Source: Bog-793 sp050010315 (GTDB lineage Bacteria > Actinomycetota > Acidimicrobiia > Acidimicrobiales > Bog-793). From it: a stretch of 21,784 nucleotides of DNA. Position 1 is the first letter of the stretch; each line of letters begins with the position of its first letter. The notes under the pieces are model-generated. The model saw only the letters and a list, made by a program, of their open reading frames with translations. It had not been told where the DNA came from and did no database searches. Where the stretch lies: contig JBEKLG010000014.1 in NCBI GenBank assembly GCA_050010315.1, positions 1 through 21,784 on the forward strand. Direction: 5' to 3'. The translations under genes were made by a program, and so were the position numbers. This document shows, one piece after another, positions 8,932 through 16,449 of the stretch.

Positions 8932-10742
8932 ACCTCCTCGGCACCGGGGAACGCCTCGAGCAGACGGCCCTCGATCACGTCCGCGCTCGACGGCGGCCGT
9001 TCGGGCGTCCCTGAGCCCGGGTCGGCGTCGTCTGCGAGCTCGTCGACGAGGTCCTCGCTGGACGCGGGGTTCTCCGTTGCGACCTCGTCCCGCCGGGGCC
9101 GTCGCGGTGAGGCTCCTGCCGGGGCCCGCGCCGTCGGACTCGCCTCGGTGACGAGCCGTAGGCCGACCGGCTGGTGGAAATGCTGGCTCAAGGCCGCGAC
9201 GACCTCAGCGCGCAGCGGTTCGGCATGGGCGATGTGGGCGTCGTTCGGCAGAGCGAGAAGCGCCTCCGATCCCTCGCTAGAGACGAACCGGCCCGCCTGG
9301 TAGATGGCGCGCACCTTGGGGCGCAGCTTCGGGAGGATGTCGTCGGCCCAGGCGGTGACGAGATCATCCCTGCTCGGGGCGTCGGGCCGCTCGCCTTCCT
9401 CTCGATTCCTCGCTGTTGTGCCGTCGCCGGTGTGCGCCGGGGGCGCGGGGGGCGGAGGGGGGACGCCGGGTGGCTGCGACGGTTGTCGAGTCGCCGGGAT
9501 CTCCACCCGCGGGTGGGTCGGGGTCGGCGGCGCGGCCCGCGGTCGTGCGGGAGGGGCTGGTGGCGCGGCGGGCTGCGTCGCCGACTCCGGCCCGAGCATC
9601 TCGAGGCGGCGCTCGAGGCGCTCGACGCGGTCGATAACCGCCTCGGGCAGGGCGTCGGCATCGGGTCTCGCGGCCCGGATCAAGGCGACTTCGAGCGTGA
9701 TGCGCGGATCCGGGGCGTCGCGCATCGCGACGATCGACCCGCCGAGGAGTTCCATCACGCGTACGCAGCGGACTGTCCCCAGTTGCTCGAGGATCTCGCC
9801 GTGGTCGGCCTGCGCGCCAGCTGTCTCGCCGACGTCGGCGGCGCCGACGAGAACGAGGAAGTCGCGACGGAGTCGCTCGACGATCTCGACCGCGAACTGG
9901 GTGGGATCGCGTCCCTGGCGGACGGCGCCGTCGACGGAGACGAGGGCAGCGGCCACGTCACCGTCGGCGATCGCCGAAACGACGGCCGCGAGGGCGCCCG
10001 AGTCGTCGTAGGCAGTTCCTCCTGCGGCGACCTGGTCAAGGATGGAGAGCGCGTCGCGCGCCGAGCCGCGAGCACGCCGGACGACCGAGGTCAGAACGTC
10101 CTCGGCAAGGTCGATGCCGGCGCCGAGGGCGACCTCGGCGACGAGCGACGTGAGTTCGTTCTCGTCGATGAGGTGGAACTCGTAGTGCTGAGTCCGACTG
10201 CGTAGTGTCGGCAGGACTTTCTGGGGATCGGTCGTCGCGAGCACGAACACGACGCGGTCCGGTGGCTCCTCGAGCGTCTTTAGAAGCGTGTTTGAAGCCG
10301 CCGTCGAGAGCATCTGGACCTCGTCGACGATGTAGACCTTCCAGCGACCCGGCGTCGCGAGCGAGGAGCGGGCGACGAGGTCCCGCATCGCGTCGACGCC
10401 GTTGTTCGAGGCGGCGTCGAGTTCGTGGACGTCGAACGAGGCGCCGGCGGTGATCGACCGGCATGACTCGCAGGTTCCGCACGGTTCGCCACCCTCGGGC
10501 TCCACGCAGTTGAGCGCCTTGGCGAGGATCCGGGCGGTCGAGGTCTTCCCCGTTCCGCGCGGACCGCTGAACAGGTAGGCGTGGGCGACGTGACCGTCAC
10601 GTACCGCGTTGACGAGTGCCCGGGTGACGTGGTCCTGTCCGCGCACCTCCGCGAACGACTGGGGCCGGAAGCGCCGGTAGAGGGACTGAAAAGGTCGGTC
10701 CTCGTTGGACTCCGCCTTGTGGGTCGGTCGGGAGTGCGGCAC
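8928..10742 (-). CDS. dnaX: DNA polymerase III subunits gamma and tau
   Basis: DnaX is the ATPase of the clamp loader at the replication fork. The 604-residue product has the LYRRFRPQSFAEVRGQ start of the family, Walker A GPRGTGKT (60-67), and a zinc module with Cys 79, 88, 91 and 94. These are followed by IVDEVQML (Walker B), LLKTLEEPP, LATTDPQKVLPTLRSR and the sensor/arginine region GSARDALSILDQ. After about residue 390 comes a long Pro/Ala-rich linker, then a C-terminal domain (DDILPKLRPKVRAIYQAGRF) typical of tau. I took the GTG at 10742, with about 15 non-conserved residues before the core, so a slightly later start is possible. No A-rich slippage site for making a short gamma form was seen. 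The 4.5S RNA gene lies 56 nt upstream on the same strand. Confidence 0.97.
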   Translation of the reverse strand: MPHSRPTHKAESNEDRPFQSLYRRFRPQSFAEVRGQDHVTRALVNAVRDGHVAHAYLFSGPRGTGKTSTARILAKALNCVEPEGGEPCGTCESCRSITAGASFDVHELDAASNNGVDAMRDLVARSSLATPGRWKVYIVDEVQMLSTAASNTLLKTLEEPPDRVVFVLATTDPQKVLPTLRSRTQHYEFHLIDENELTSLVAEVALGAGIDLAEDVLTSVVRRARGSARDALSILDQVAAGGTAYDDSGALAAVVSAIADGDVAAALVSVDGAVRQGRDPTQFAVEIVERLRRDFLVLVGAADVGETAGAQADHGEILEQLGTVRCVRVMELLGGSIVAMRDAPDPRITLEVALIRAARPDADALPEAVIDRVERLERRLEMLGPESATQPAAPPAPPARPRAAPPTPTHPRVEIPATRQPSQPPGVPPPPPAPPAHTGDGTTARNREEGERPDAPSRDDLVTAWADDILPKLRPKVRAIYQAGRFVSSEGSEALLALPNDAHIAHAEPLRAEVVAALSQHFHQPVGLRLVTEASPTARAPAGASPRRPRRDEVATENPASSEDLVDELADDADPGSGTPERPPSSADVIEGRLLEAFPGAEEV

Positions 10743-10798
10743 GCCGAAGATGCTACGGCTGCGTTGGTACGTCCGTCGCCCAGTCGCCGCGCCCCCGG

Positions 10799-10909
10799 GC
10801 GCAGCGGCCAGGTCGCCTGCGGCACACGAGGTGATCCGCTGAGAGCTGCTGTCTTCCGACCCTGACTCGGTTCACGGGTTCCCGTCGCGCAGAACCCGGT
10901 CGCTGCGCA
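10799..10909 (-). ncRNA. ffs: 4.5S / signal recognition particle RNA (small bacterial type)
   Basis: On the minus strand the segment around 10845-10867 reads GTCAGG-GTCGGAAGAC-AGCAGC. This matches the conserved SRP RNA domain IV: GGAA tetraloop on a short stem, then the asymmetric loop with CAGG opposite AGCAG, which binds Ffh. The flanks fold into one long hairpin, as expected. GCGCAGCG at the 5' end pairs with CGCTGCGC at the 3' end, and inside that CCGGGTT pairs with GACCTGG and CTGCG with CGCAG. Ends are set by the outer stem and are accurate to a few bases. A gene next to dnaX and a tRNA-Ser is also seen in other actinobacteria. A possible -10 (TATCGT, 10933-10938) overlaps one for the divergent tRNA (TAGCGT, 10937-10942). 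Confidence 0.88.
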
Positions 10910-10953
10910 CGAGGGCGCCGCGGCTCGACGACACGATAGCGTCAGGATTCCCC

Positions 10954-11038
10954 GGAGGGGTGCGAGAGCGGCCGAATCGGCACGACTGGAAATCGTGTGT
11001 CGGGCAACCGACCGTGGGTTCGAATCCCACCTCCTCCG
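10954..11038 (+). tRNA. tRNA-Ser (anticodon GGA)
   Basis: The acceptor stem GGAGGGG pairs with CTCCTCC (one G-U). The anticodon stem CACGA/TCGTG closes the loop CTGGAAA, giving anticodon GGA at 10988-10990, which reads UCC/UCU. A long variable arm, as in class II tRNAs, and the T arm GTGGGTTCGAATCCCAC are present. CCA is not encoded. Confidence 0.97.
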
Positions 11039-11068
11039 CGTTCAGAGGAATTGTGACCTGGAGACCGT

Positions 11069-11584
11069 ATGGAACCTCCCGTCGAGCTCGCAGTCGACGA
11101 CGCTGCAGCCATGGAGCTCGCGATCGTCGAGGCCGGGCTCGCGGCTGGCGAAGGCGACGTCCCGGTCTGTGCCGTCGTCATCGCCGGCGGTATCGTTGTC
11201 GCCCACCGCCACAACGAGCGCGAGCATTCCGGCGACCCGACCGCCCACGCCGAGATCCTCGCCTTGCGCGACGCCGCGGCCCGGCTCGGTCGTTGGCGCC
11301 TGTCGGATTGCACCGTGGTCGTGACCCTCGAGCCCTGCCCGATGTGTGCCGGGGCGCTCGTCGTGGCGCGGATCGGTCGGCTCGTGTTCGGTGCGGCCGA
11401 CCCGAAAGCAGGCGCCTGCGGATCGCTCTACAACCTGCTCGCTGACCCGCGGTTGAACCACGAGGCAACGGTTGAGAGGGGAGTTCTCGGCGAACGTTGC
11501 ACGGCGTTGCTCGATGAGTTCTTCGCTCCTCGTCGGCCGCCGGGGCGCGCTGACCGGGAAACGGGAGAATGGCGCGTCGGGTAA
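11069..11584 (+). CDS. tadA: tRNA-specific adenosine deaminase TadA
   Basis: TadA deaminates adenosine to inosine at the wobble position of tRNA-Arg(ACG). The 171-residue protein carries the cytidine/deoxycytidylate deaminase zinc site: H60-A-E62 (ligand and proton shuttle) and P89-C90-P-M-C93. Other TadA features are LEPCPMCAGALVVARI, VFGAADPKAGACGS and the trailing helix ending in LLDEFF. The ATG at 11069 has a GGAGA motif about 4 nt upstream; an internal ATG at 11111 would also keep the whole fold. It lies 30 nt after one tRNA-Ser and 11 nt before another, so the three may share a transcript. The last ~15 residues (RPPGRADRETGEWRVG) are a non-conserved tail. Confidence 0.96.
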   Translation: MEPPVELAVDDAAAMELAIVEAGLAAGEGDVPVCAVVIAGGIVVAHRHNEREHSGDPTAHAEILALRDAAARLGRWRLSDCTVVVTLEPCPMCAGALVVARIGRLVFGAADPKAGACGSLYNLLADPRLNHEATVERGVLGERCTALLDEFFAPRRPPGRADRETGEWRVG

Positions 11585-11595
11585 CCTCGCCGCCC

Positions 11596-11681
11596 GGAGG
11601 GATGCGAGAGCGGCCGAATCGGGCGGTCTCGAAAACCGTTGTACGTCCTGCGTACCGTGGGTTCGAATCCCACTCCCTCCG
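11596..11681 (+). tRNA. tRNA-Ser (anticodon CGA)
   Basis: The acceptor stem GGAGGGA pairs perfectly with TCCCTCC. The anticodon loop CTCGAAA gives anticodon CGA at 11630-11632, reading UCG. The long variable arm and the T arm GTGGGTTCGAATCCCAC mark it as class II. It shares most of its D and T arms with the tRNA-Ser upstream. CCA is not encoded. It sits at the edge of the accessory segment. Confidence 0.97.
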
Positions 11682-12378
11682 CTCGTCGTCACAATTACGA
11701 CGTCATGCCAGTTCAGCGCGCAGTTTCCGTGTTCATTCGTCCAAGCATCGGATGATCCACGTTCGAACCTGTCGGCGGAGCGATCCCGTATCGGCAGCGA
11801 AGACTGCACAGACGCTCAGCTCGGCCGTTCCGCCATTTCTTGATGCCAAAGTGCGCTGTGTGGCGCCCGAGCCGTTGATCATGGTGGGAGACCCACGACC
11901 AGTCGCGGCGCGGCCAGACGAGGGTCGACGTCAGCGTTAACTGCGGATCGCCCAGAAGAATACCCGGGTTTCCAGCGGTCAGCTCCTGCCATGTGCATAC
12001 CCGCCAGCACTCGTGTTGGCGGGCCTCATAACACTGACGCGACCGCTATCCCACAGGGGGGACACCCGATCACGACTGTTGTCGCCGACGAGAAGCATTT
12101 CGTCGAGCACCTAGGTAACGCAGGGCGCCCCCACGTCGTCACCGGCGGAAACACAATCAGTGTCCATCGATCCGCGGGTCGGTCAAGGTTGTCAGGTGAC
12201 GCCTTGCTTCGCACGCCCGACCTTGCACCTCGCCCGCAGTTTGGAGTTGCCCGCGCAGAAGAGAGCCCTGTATTTGGATCTCATACAGGTAACGTCAGGC
12301 AGGCCGATGGAACTCAGTGTTTTTTGATCGCCGGCTCGGCCGCAAACGGTGTTCTTTGACGAGATATCATTTTTTTAC
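11682..12378. other. ~700-bp stretch without a convincing gene, downstream of tRNA-Ser(CGA)
   Basis: No frame here shows a recognisable protein. A 122-codon open frame (11991-12359, plus) has an unnatural composition and no ribosome binding site, so I do not call it. The interval holds a small hairpin GTGGG-AGA-CCCAC near 11883-11895 and a strong one at 12000-12023. Its right end (about 12340-12378) becomes AT-rich, with a T run just before the broken DinB-like gene. I found no second copy of the tRNA-Ser 3' end that would serve as an attachment repeat. Confidence 0.5.
12000..12023. repeat. Strong perfect hairpin (inverted repeat)
   Basis: CCCGCCAGCA (12000-12009) pairs with TGTTGGCGGG (12014-12023) over 10 bp, including one G-T, around a CTCG loop. 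There is no T-run on either side, so a standard Rho-independent terminator is unlikely. It sits in gene-free DNA beside a tRNA gene, and its role is unknown. Confidence 0.55.
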
Positions 12379-12903
12379 ATGGTGAAAGACCTCGAGGATC
12401 CGAGACGAACGGAACCATCAAAAGAGGGCCTCGCAGAGCGCGAAATGCTCGAGGCATGGCTGGAGTTCCATCGCACGACGCTGCTGCTCAAATGCGAAGG
12501 AATCGACGACGAAAAGCGCAAGGCTCGCCTCATTTCCACCTCGAAGCTCTCGCTCCACGGCCTCGTTCGGCACATGGCCTAGGTTGAGCGCTCATGGTTC
12601 AGGCGGGTCCTCAAGCGAGAGTCCGACGCGCCGTCCATCTGGTGCGACCCCGACACCGAAGACAGCGAGATGGTTCCGCTCGACGGTGCCGACTGGGAGG
12701 ATGACCTGGCGGCCTGGCAGGCTGAGTGCGAGGAGAGCCGCAGAGTGGCCGCTGGCTACACCCTCGATGACAACGGCGTCACCCGAAGTGGCGAACCCTG
12801 CTCCCTCCGGTGGATCTACGTCCACATGATCGAGGAGTACGCGCGTCACAACGGGCACGCCGATTTGATACGCGAACTTGTAGATGGAGCAGTTGGCTGG
12901 TAG
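12379..12903 (+). pseudogene. DinB/DUF664 family protein interrupted by one in-frame TAG
   Basis: Read through the TAG at 12580-12582, this frame gives one continuous 174-codon DinB-superfamily (DUF664) protein. It has WLEFHRTTLLLKCEGI, then LSLHGLVRHMA, the stop, VERSWFRRVLKRE, and finally IYVHMIEEYARHNGHADLIREL. The neighbouring paralogue reads HMAEVERHWFRR at the same place, so the TAG replaces a GAG Glu codon by a single G-to-T change. DUF664 proteins are four-helix-bundle, often metal-binding thiol-type enzymes of unclear substrate. The three-His region of the C-terminal motif is intact, suggesting recent inactivation. No good ribosome binding site precedes the ATG at 12379. A sequencing error or stop readthrough are less likely alternatives. 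Confidence 0.85.
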
Positions 12904-13027
12904 ACGGTTTCTTGCGGGGTCGAGCGTCGAGGACCTGTCCGACGAGCATCGTCCCCAGGGCCCAGGCAACAGCATGATCAATCCCAAGGCGTTAGCTGGC
13001 CCAGCGTGAGCGACTGCCTGCCGGCGG

Positions 13028-13624
13028 CTACTGCCCGGTGCGCCCGTCGATGCGCTCGCGCAGGAGGTCCGCGTGGCCGCAGTGCCGGGCATACTCCTCG
13101 ACCATGTGTACAAGCACCGAGCGCAACGGGACCGTCGAGCCGTCACTCTGGCGCCCGACGGTGCCGAGATCGTCCACCCCGTCGACAAACCGCTCCGCGA
13201 ACGCGACTTCGTCGCGCCATGCATCCCACGCCTCGGCGACGACGCCCGGGTCGGCGACCGCACCAATCCAGTCATCCTCGCGATCGTCGTCGCTGCGAAA
13301 GCGTGGTGGGGCATGCTCGCCGGCCATCACTCGGCGAAACCAGTGCCGCTCCACCTCGGCCATATGGCGGATCAACCCGAGGAGCGACATCGTGGAGGGC
13401 GGCACCGAGCGCTTGGCGAGCTGCCCGGGACTGAGATCCGCGCACTTCATCTCCATCGTGAGCCGGTAGGCACGGAGATAACTGAGCACGGTGCTTCGCT
13501 CGTCTGTGGGCTCGGGTCCTCCTTCCCGTGGATCCGCGTCGGGGTCGACCCACATCTCGGGGTAGACGACCGACGCCGTCCAGCGCTGAGGTACGCCCTC
13601 GCCGACGCGGTTCGCAGCGGTCAT
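13028..13624 (-). CDS. DinB superfamily protein (DUF664 family)
   Basis: This is a soluble four-helix-bundle protein, about 198 residues from the ATG at 13624. It shows the DUF664 pattern DERSTVLSYLRAYRLTMEMKCADL, SLLGLIRHMAEVERHWFRRV and LVHMVEEYARHCGHADLLRERIDG, with conserved His residues that would bind a divalent metal. Relatives include bacillithiol/mycothiol-linked DinB-fold enzymes, but the substrate of this subfamily is not established. It is a paralogue of the broken gene at 12379-12903 and is convergent with it. The frame remains open to a GTG at 13807. The extra ~61 residues have protein-like composition, including a possible small helical segment (AAVARSCRATGASEEVIASAL), so a longer protein is possible. 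No ribosome binding site decides between the starts; an ATG at 13558 is a third option. Confidence 0.88.
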   Translation of the reverse strand: MTAANRVGEGVPQRWTASVVYPEMWVDPDADPREGGPEPTDERSTVLSYLRAYRLTMEMKCADLSPGQLAKRSVPPSTMSLLGLIRHMAEVERHWFRRVMAGEHAPPRFRSDDDREDDWIGAVADPGVVAEAWDAWRDEVAFAERFVDGVDDLGTVGRQSDGSTVPLRSVLVHMVEEYARHCGHADLLRERIDGRTGQ

Positions 13625-14113
13625 CGGTCCATGGTGGTCGCTGGGCAGGGCGCTGGCAATGACTTCCTCGCTGGCTCCCGTGGCGCGGCACGACCGTGCC
13701 ACCGCAGCGGAGCGCCGCCGGCGTTCGGTAGCGAGCTGGCGCATCACGCAAGTAAGTGCGAGGACGGCGATGGGGTCGATCGACTCGCTCGCCGAGACGG
13801 TCGCCACACAAGGGTCCGGCCAGCCTCTTTCCCGATGCAGCCGCCCCTATGAGACGGCATGAACCATCTCGGAGCCTGCCCGCGACCGCTGGGATGGTGA
13901 CGAGCCAGAACGAACAGCCGGTTGCATGGGGGGAGCATCGCGGACCCGCCCCGAGTCGGCGGTCCGGTGCTTCTGGGACGTTCGTCGCCGAGTGCGACGG
14001 TCGCAGAGGTCGCCCAGGTGATATCGCACCGTTCGTCATACGGTGACCTTTCAATCCTGCTGGGGCCGCAGCCGGCCCGGCCCCCGGGTCTCAGTTCGAC
14101 CTGGAGGTGTCTC
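13625..14113. other. ~490-bp interval between divergent DUF664 gene and recombinase remnant
   Basis: No independent gene is recognised. The right-hand part (13625-13807) may belong to a longer N-terminus of the minus-strand DUF664 gene. Several long open frames exist on both strands, but their Arg/Ser/Pro-rich composition is what high-GC DNA gives by chance. The last ~70 bases should hold the promoter of the recombinase remnant, which has a GGAGGTG ribosome binding site at about 14103-14109. Confidence 0.45.
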
Positions 14114-14797
14114 ATGTCAACCACGATTTCCTCAACTGCAGTCACCGTCGCGCAGCCAGAATTCAACGATGGCGAACGCACAGCCCTGGTCGGGTTCCTT
14201 TTTGGATCCAGCGGCCTCACGCGCGAGGCCTACGCGCTCGACCTACGCCAGTTTGCCGCTTGGTGCGAGGAGCACCACGTCCGGCTGTTCGAGGCACGCC
14301 GAGCCGAGATCGAGTGCTTAGGTTGTGACCTCGAAGCGCGCGGTCGGGCTTGTGCGATCGTTGCCCATCGGCTCTGCACTGTGGCCGGCCTCTACCGCTA
14401 TGCCGTCGAAGAAGAACTTCTCGATCACTCGCCGGCCGTGGGCGTTCGCCGTCTACGTCTGGATTACGAGTCGCACGCCGCAGGGCTCGATCGCGACGAG
14501 GTCGGTGCTCTCCTCGTGGCGGCAGGCCTCGGACCGGCTGTCGAGCACGCGCTCATCTCGTTGCTCGCGCTATACGGGTTGAGAGTCTCCGAAGCGACCG
14601 GTGCCAACATCGAGGCGCTCGGGCTCGAGCGGGGTCATCGGCCACTGACGGTCTTGCGCAAGGGCAGCAAGGTCGTGACCATCCCGCTCACGCACCGCAC
14701 CGCGCGCGGTCGACCTCGCGATCGGGGAGCGATGCGAAGGACCGGTCTTCCTCGCTGCCGAGTCGATATGCCGAGACAGAGAACAGAGAACCGTTGA
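14114..14797 (+). pseudogene. Tyrosine recombinase/integrase, frameshifted and truncated
   Basis: The 227-codon frame starts at an ATG 4 nt after GGAGGTG. Residues 20-115 form the SAM-like core-binding domain (LTREAYALDLRQFAAWCEEHHV, LCTVAGLYRYAVEEELLDHSPA), and the catalytic domain begins after LDRDEVGALL. The first catalytic Arg is present (ALYGLRVSEATG, R157), as is the beta-hairpin Lys (LRKGSKVVTIPL, K183). Near 14705 the natural continuation AVDLAIGERCEGPVFLAA appears in another frame, so a base was lost. That frame in turn stops soon after. The HxxR and Tyr boxes needed for strand cleavage are not found downstream, so the enzyme must be inactive. Together with the nearby tRNA-Ser it points to an old integration event. 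Confidence 0.85.
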
Positions 14798-15038
14798 GAC
14801 GTAGTGACTCGGTGCGGCATCCTGTTGGCCATTGGCCTCGATCGGTATCTCGCGATCCGGCGGAACCCTTTGACCCTTGCGCGTTTGTGGATGGTCATGG
14901 GTAGTGGTCACGTCATGAAAGTTGATGAGTCAGCCCGCGGTCGGGACAACGCGCGCCTGCGTTAAAGTCTCTCGTCCACCGGGCTGAAGAGGCAAGGATG
15001 CAGGAATAAACTCGATTCTTCTGGGAGGTGGTCTCGCT

Positions 15039-15398
15039 ATGACCAGCGACATGCAGGCAAGACAGCCCGAGGACGTAACTCGGCTCGTCGCAGAGCGGCT
15101 CAACGCGGGTGACGCGACGGGCGCAGCCGCGCTGTACGAGCCGCAGGCCGTCTTGGCTTATCCAGCTGACCAGCCGACGACAGGCCGGGAGGCCATCCGG
15201 GCGATCTATCAACAAATGGTCGACGTCGGAGTGAAGTTCGGATTCGAAACTCCGCTTCCGACCGTAACGTTCGAGAACCTAGCGTTGACCTCGACCCGCT
15301 CGGCGGACAACACCGGGATTCGAGTGCAAGTGTTGCGACGCCAACCCGACGGTTCCTGGCTGCGGATCATCGACCGCCCCGAGGTGCCCCAGCCGTAG
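15039..15398 (+). CDS. NTF2-like / SnoaL-like (YybH-type) domain protein
   Basis: This 119-residue protein has the pattern of a single cone-shaped NTF2-like domain. An N-terminal helix pair, RLVAERLNAGDATGAAALYEPQAVL, is followed by GREAIRAIYQQMVD and then strands ending in GIRVQVLRRQPDGSWLRIIDRPEV. Members are small ligand-binding proteins or isomerases such as ketosteroid isomerase and SnoaL, and also stress-related proteins of unknown function. No catalytic role can be assigned. A GGAGGTGG ribosome binding site about 9 nt upstream supports the ATG at 15039. It has no signal peptide. It stands alone, convergent with the two-gene operon that follows. Confidence 0.85.
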   Translation: MTSDMQARQPEDVTRLVAERLNAGDATGAAALYEPQAVLAYPADQPTTGREAIRAIYQQMVDVGVKFGFETPLPTVTFENLALTSTRSADNTGIRVQVLRRQPDGSWLRIIDRPEVPQP

Positions 15399-15696
15399 CA
15401 GTCCCAACGGTCCCTTAACAGCACTGTCGCAGCACCGTTCCTACGCGTAGGCGCCTGGTCGCGTCGGCCCTAGCCAGAAACCGGTAGCGGGGCGTACAGA
15501 ATGTTCGGCTGGATGACATTCCCAGCACGCAGTGGCCGCGCCAGAGTCGGCGATCGGGGCGGACTGGCGGACCGGCCAGCTCAGCGTCGAAGCTCGGTGT
15601 TCAGCTCACCCGCGTCATTAGGACTGCGCGTCTGACCATTGGCGGCGCGTCCTTGGGCATCGGTGAGCATGTTGACGCGGTCTTCGATACAGGGAT

Positions 15697-16170
15697 TCAG
15701 TTGCTCCAAGACGCGACGTCGAAAAACCCCGCAGGATCGGCTCGCAGCATGAGGAGGAGGTTCGTCCAGATGTCGGCGGCAGGAAGTGTCGTGTGGTCCT
15801 CGGGCACGACACAGAAGTGGCGCTCCTCGCCAAGCCGAGGGCGGTAACGGAGACTGTAGAGCTGCCCGAGCTCGACGACCCCACCGGGCACTTCGACCCA
15901 GAATCGCTGATGGCGTCGCCACGCGGCGAGCTGGGTGGCATCCAGCAGAGACTCCAGGAGTCCTTGTGCGCGAGTGCAGCTGTCTCCTTGACTCGTGTCC
16001 GGTGGGGGAGGGTCAGGTACCGAGATTGGCCCGTAAAGCGCCTCGAGAGTTGAGAGTTGTCTTGGACCACCGGCTACGACAACGACGATGGCGCCGTCAT
16101 GGGCACCTCCAGTCACCTGTGCCAAGCAGCGATCTGGCGAAAGTCGTTCGAGCCATCGCAGCTCTGCCAC
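15697..16170 (-). CDS. Unknown partner of the ubiquitin-like protein, probably C-terminally frameshifted
   Basis: The GTG start lies 4 nt after the stop of the 76-residue gene, so the two form an operon. The 157 residues show a short N-terminal strand region (AIVVVVAGG, 27-35) and a Pro-rich linker (51-58). A C-terminal domain follows, with WRRHQRFWVEVPGGVVELGQLYSLRYRP, RHFCVVPEDH (Cys120) and ADIWTNLLLMLRADPAGFF. There is no signal peptide or membrane span. I do not recognise the family. The strands, one cysteine and a following hydrophobic helix loosely recall E2-like folds, but this is only a pattern. The frame ends at SWSN. Shifting one base at about 15705 (TGG-AGC to TGG-GAG) gives EQLNPCIEDRVNMLTDAQGR and continues 41 residues to a stop at 15581. 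A one-base deletion or sequence error therefore seems likely. Confidence 0.75.
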   Translation of the reverse strand: MAELRWLERLSPDRCLAQVTGGAHDGAIVVVVAGGPRQLSTLEALYGPISVPDPPPPDTSQGDSCTRAQGLLESLLDATQLAAWRRHQRFWVEVPGGVVELGQLYSLRYRPRLGEERHFCVVPEDHTTLPAADIWTNLLLMLRADPAGFFDVASWSN

Positions 16171-16174
16171 GCTG

Positions 16175-16405
16175 TTAGCCGCCTTGGATGGGCCGGACCC
16201 AGATGATCTCCTCGGCATTTGGATCGAAGGTCTTCAGCAGGTCGGTTTTCGAGGCGGGCGCCCCGAAGGCACGGGCAAACGCCAGATTGTGGCGCGAGCT
16301 GAGATCCGCGAACAGCGCCTCGGCGCGGCGCAGGCTAGGCGGGTCGCAGACGTCCCAGGACACGGCGGTGTCTCCGTTTTGATCGAGTATGCGCATGACG
16401 CCCAT
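16175..16405 (-). CDS. 76-residue beta-grasp (ubiquitin/ThiS/MoaD-like) protein ending in Gly-Gly, SOS-controlled
   Basis: The ATG at 16405 is preceded by GAAAGGAACCCG, a good ribosome binding site; an internal ATG three codons later is the alternative. Predicted elements follow the beta-grasp order: strand MRILDQ, turn NG, strand TAVSWDV, long helix SLRRAEALFADLSSRH, strand NLAFARAF, a loop with LLKTFDP, and last strand EEIIWVRPIQGG, which ends exactly at the stop. Ubiquitin, ThiS and MoaD end the same way, and their terminal glycine is activated by an E1-type enzyme. The length equals processed ubiquitin. It is not Pup, which is disordered and ends GGE/GGQ. No thi or moa genes, E1 or deconjugase are nearby. 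The gene has its own SOS box 44 nt upstream and is coupled to the following gene. Existence is well supported; fold and function are inference. Confidence 0.8.
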   Translation of the reverse strand: MGVMRILDQNGDTAVSWDVCDPPSLRRAEALFADLSSRHNLAFARAFGAPASKTDLLKTFDPNAEEIIWVRPIQGG

Positions 16406-16449
16406 CGGGTTCCTTTCGTCTCCGCGGTCCAGCAAGGGTCGCCCTGGTA

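Noticed and set aside
8928..10742. Programmed frameshift site in dnaX for a separate gamma form
   Set aside because: No A-rich slippery heptamer with a downstream stop was seen near the end of the AAA+ region.
11755..11790. TTCGAACC segment as a tRNA fragment or third SOS box
   Set aside because: The T-arm-like string is not flanked by pairing bases, and the right half of the SOS palindrome (GTTCG) is absent.
11991..12359. 122-codon open frame in the gap after tRNA-Ser
   Set aside because: No ribosome binding site, no recognisable motif, and a composition typical of chance frames; it also runs through the hairpin at 12000-12023.
14800..14970. Remaining C-terminus of the recombinase downstream of the frameshift
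   Set aside because: No frame shows the HxLRH or Tyr motif; a string resembling LDRYLAIRR occurs but is out of order with the rest of the catalytic domain.
16175..16405. Reading the small Gly-Gly protein as Pup or as ThiS/MoaD itself
   Set aside because: Pup is a disordered ~64-residue protein ending GGE/GGQ, whereas this one has a clear strand-helix-strand order and ends in GG. No thiG, thiE, moaE or related gene is adjacent, and SOS control would be unexpected for ThiS/MoaD.
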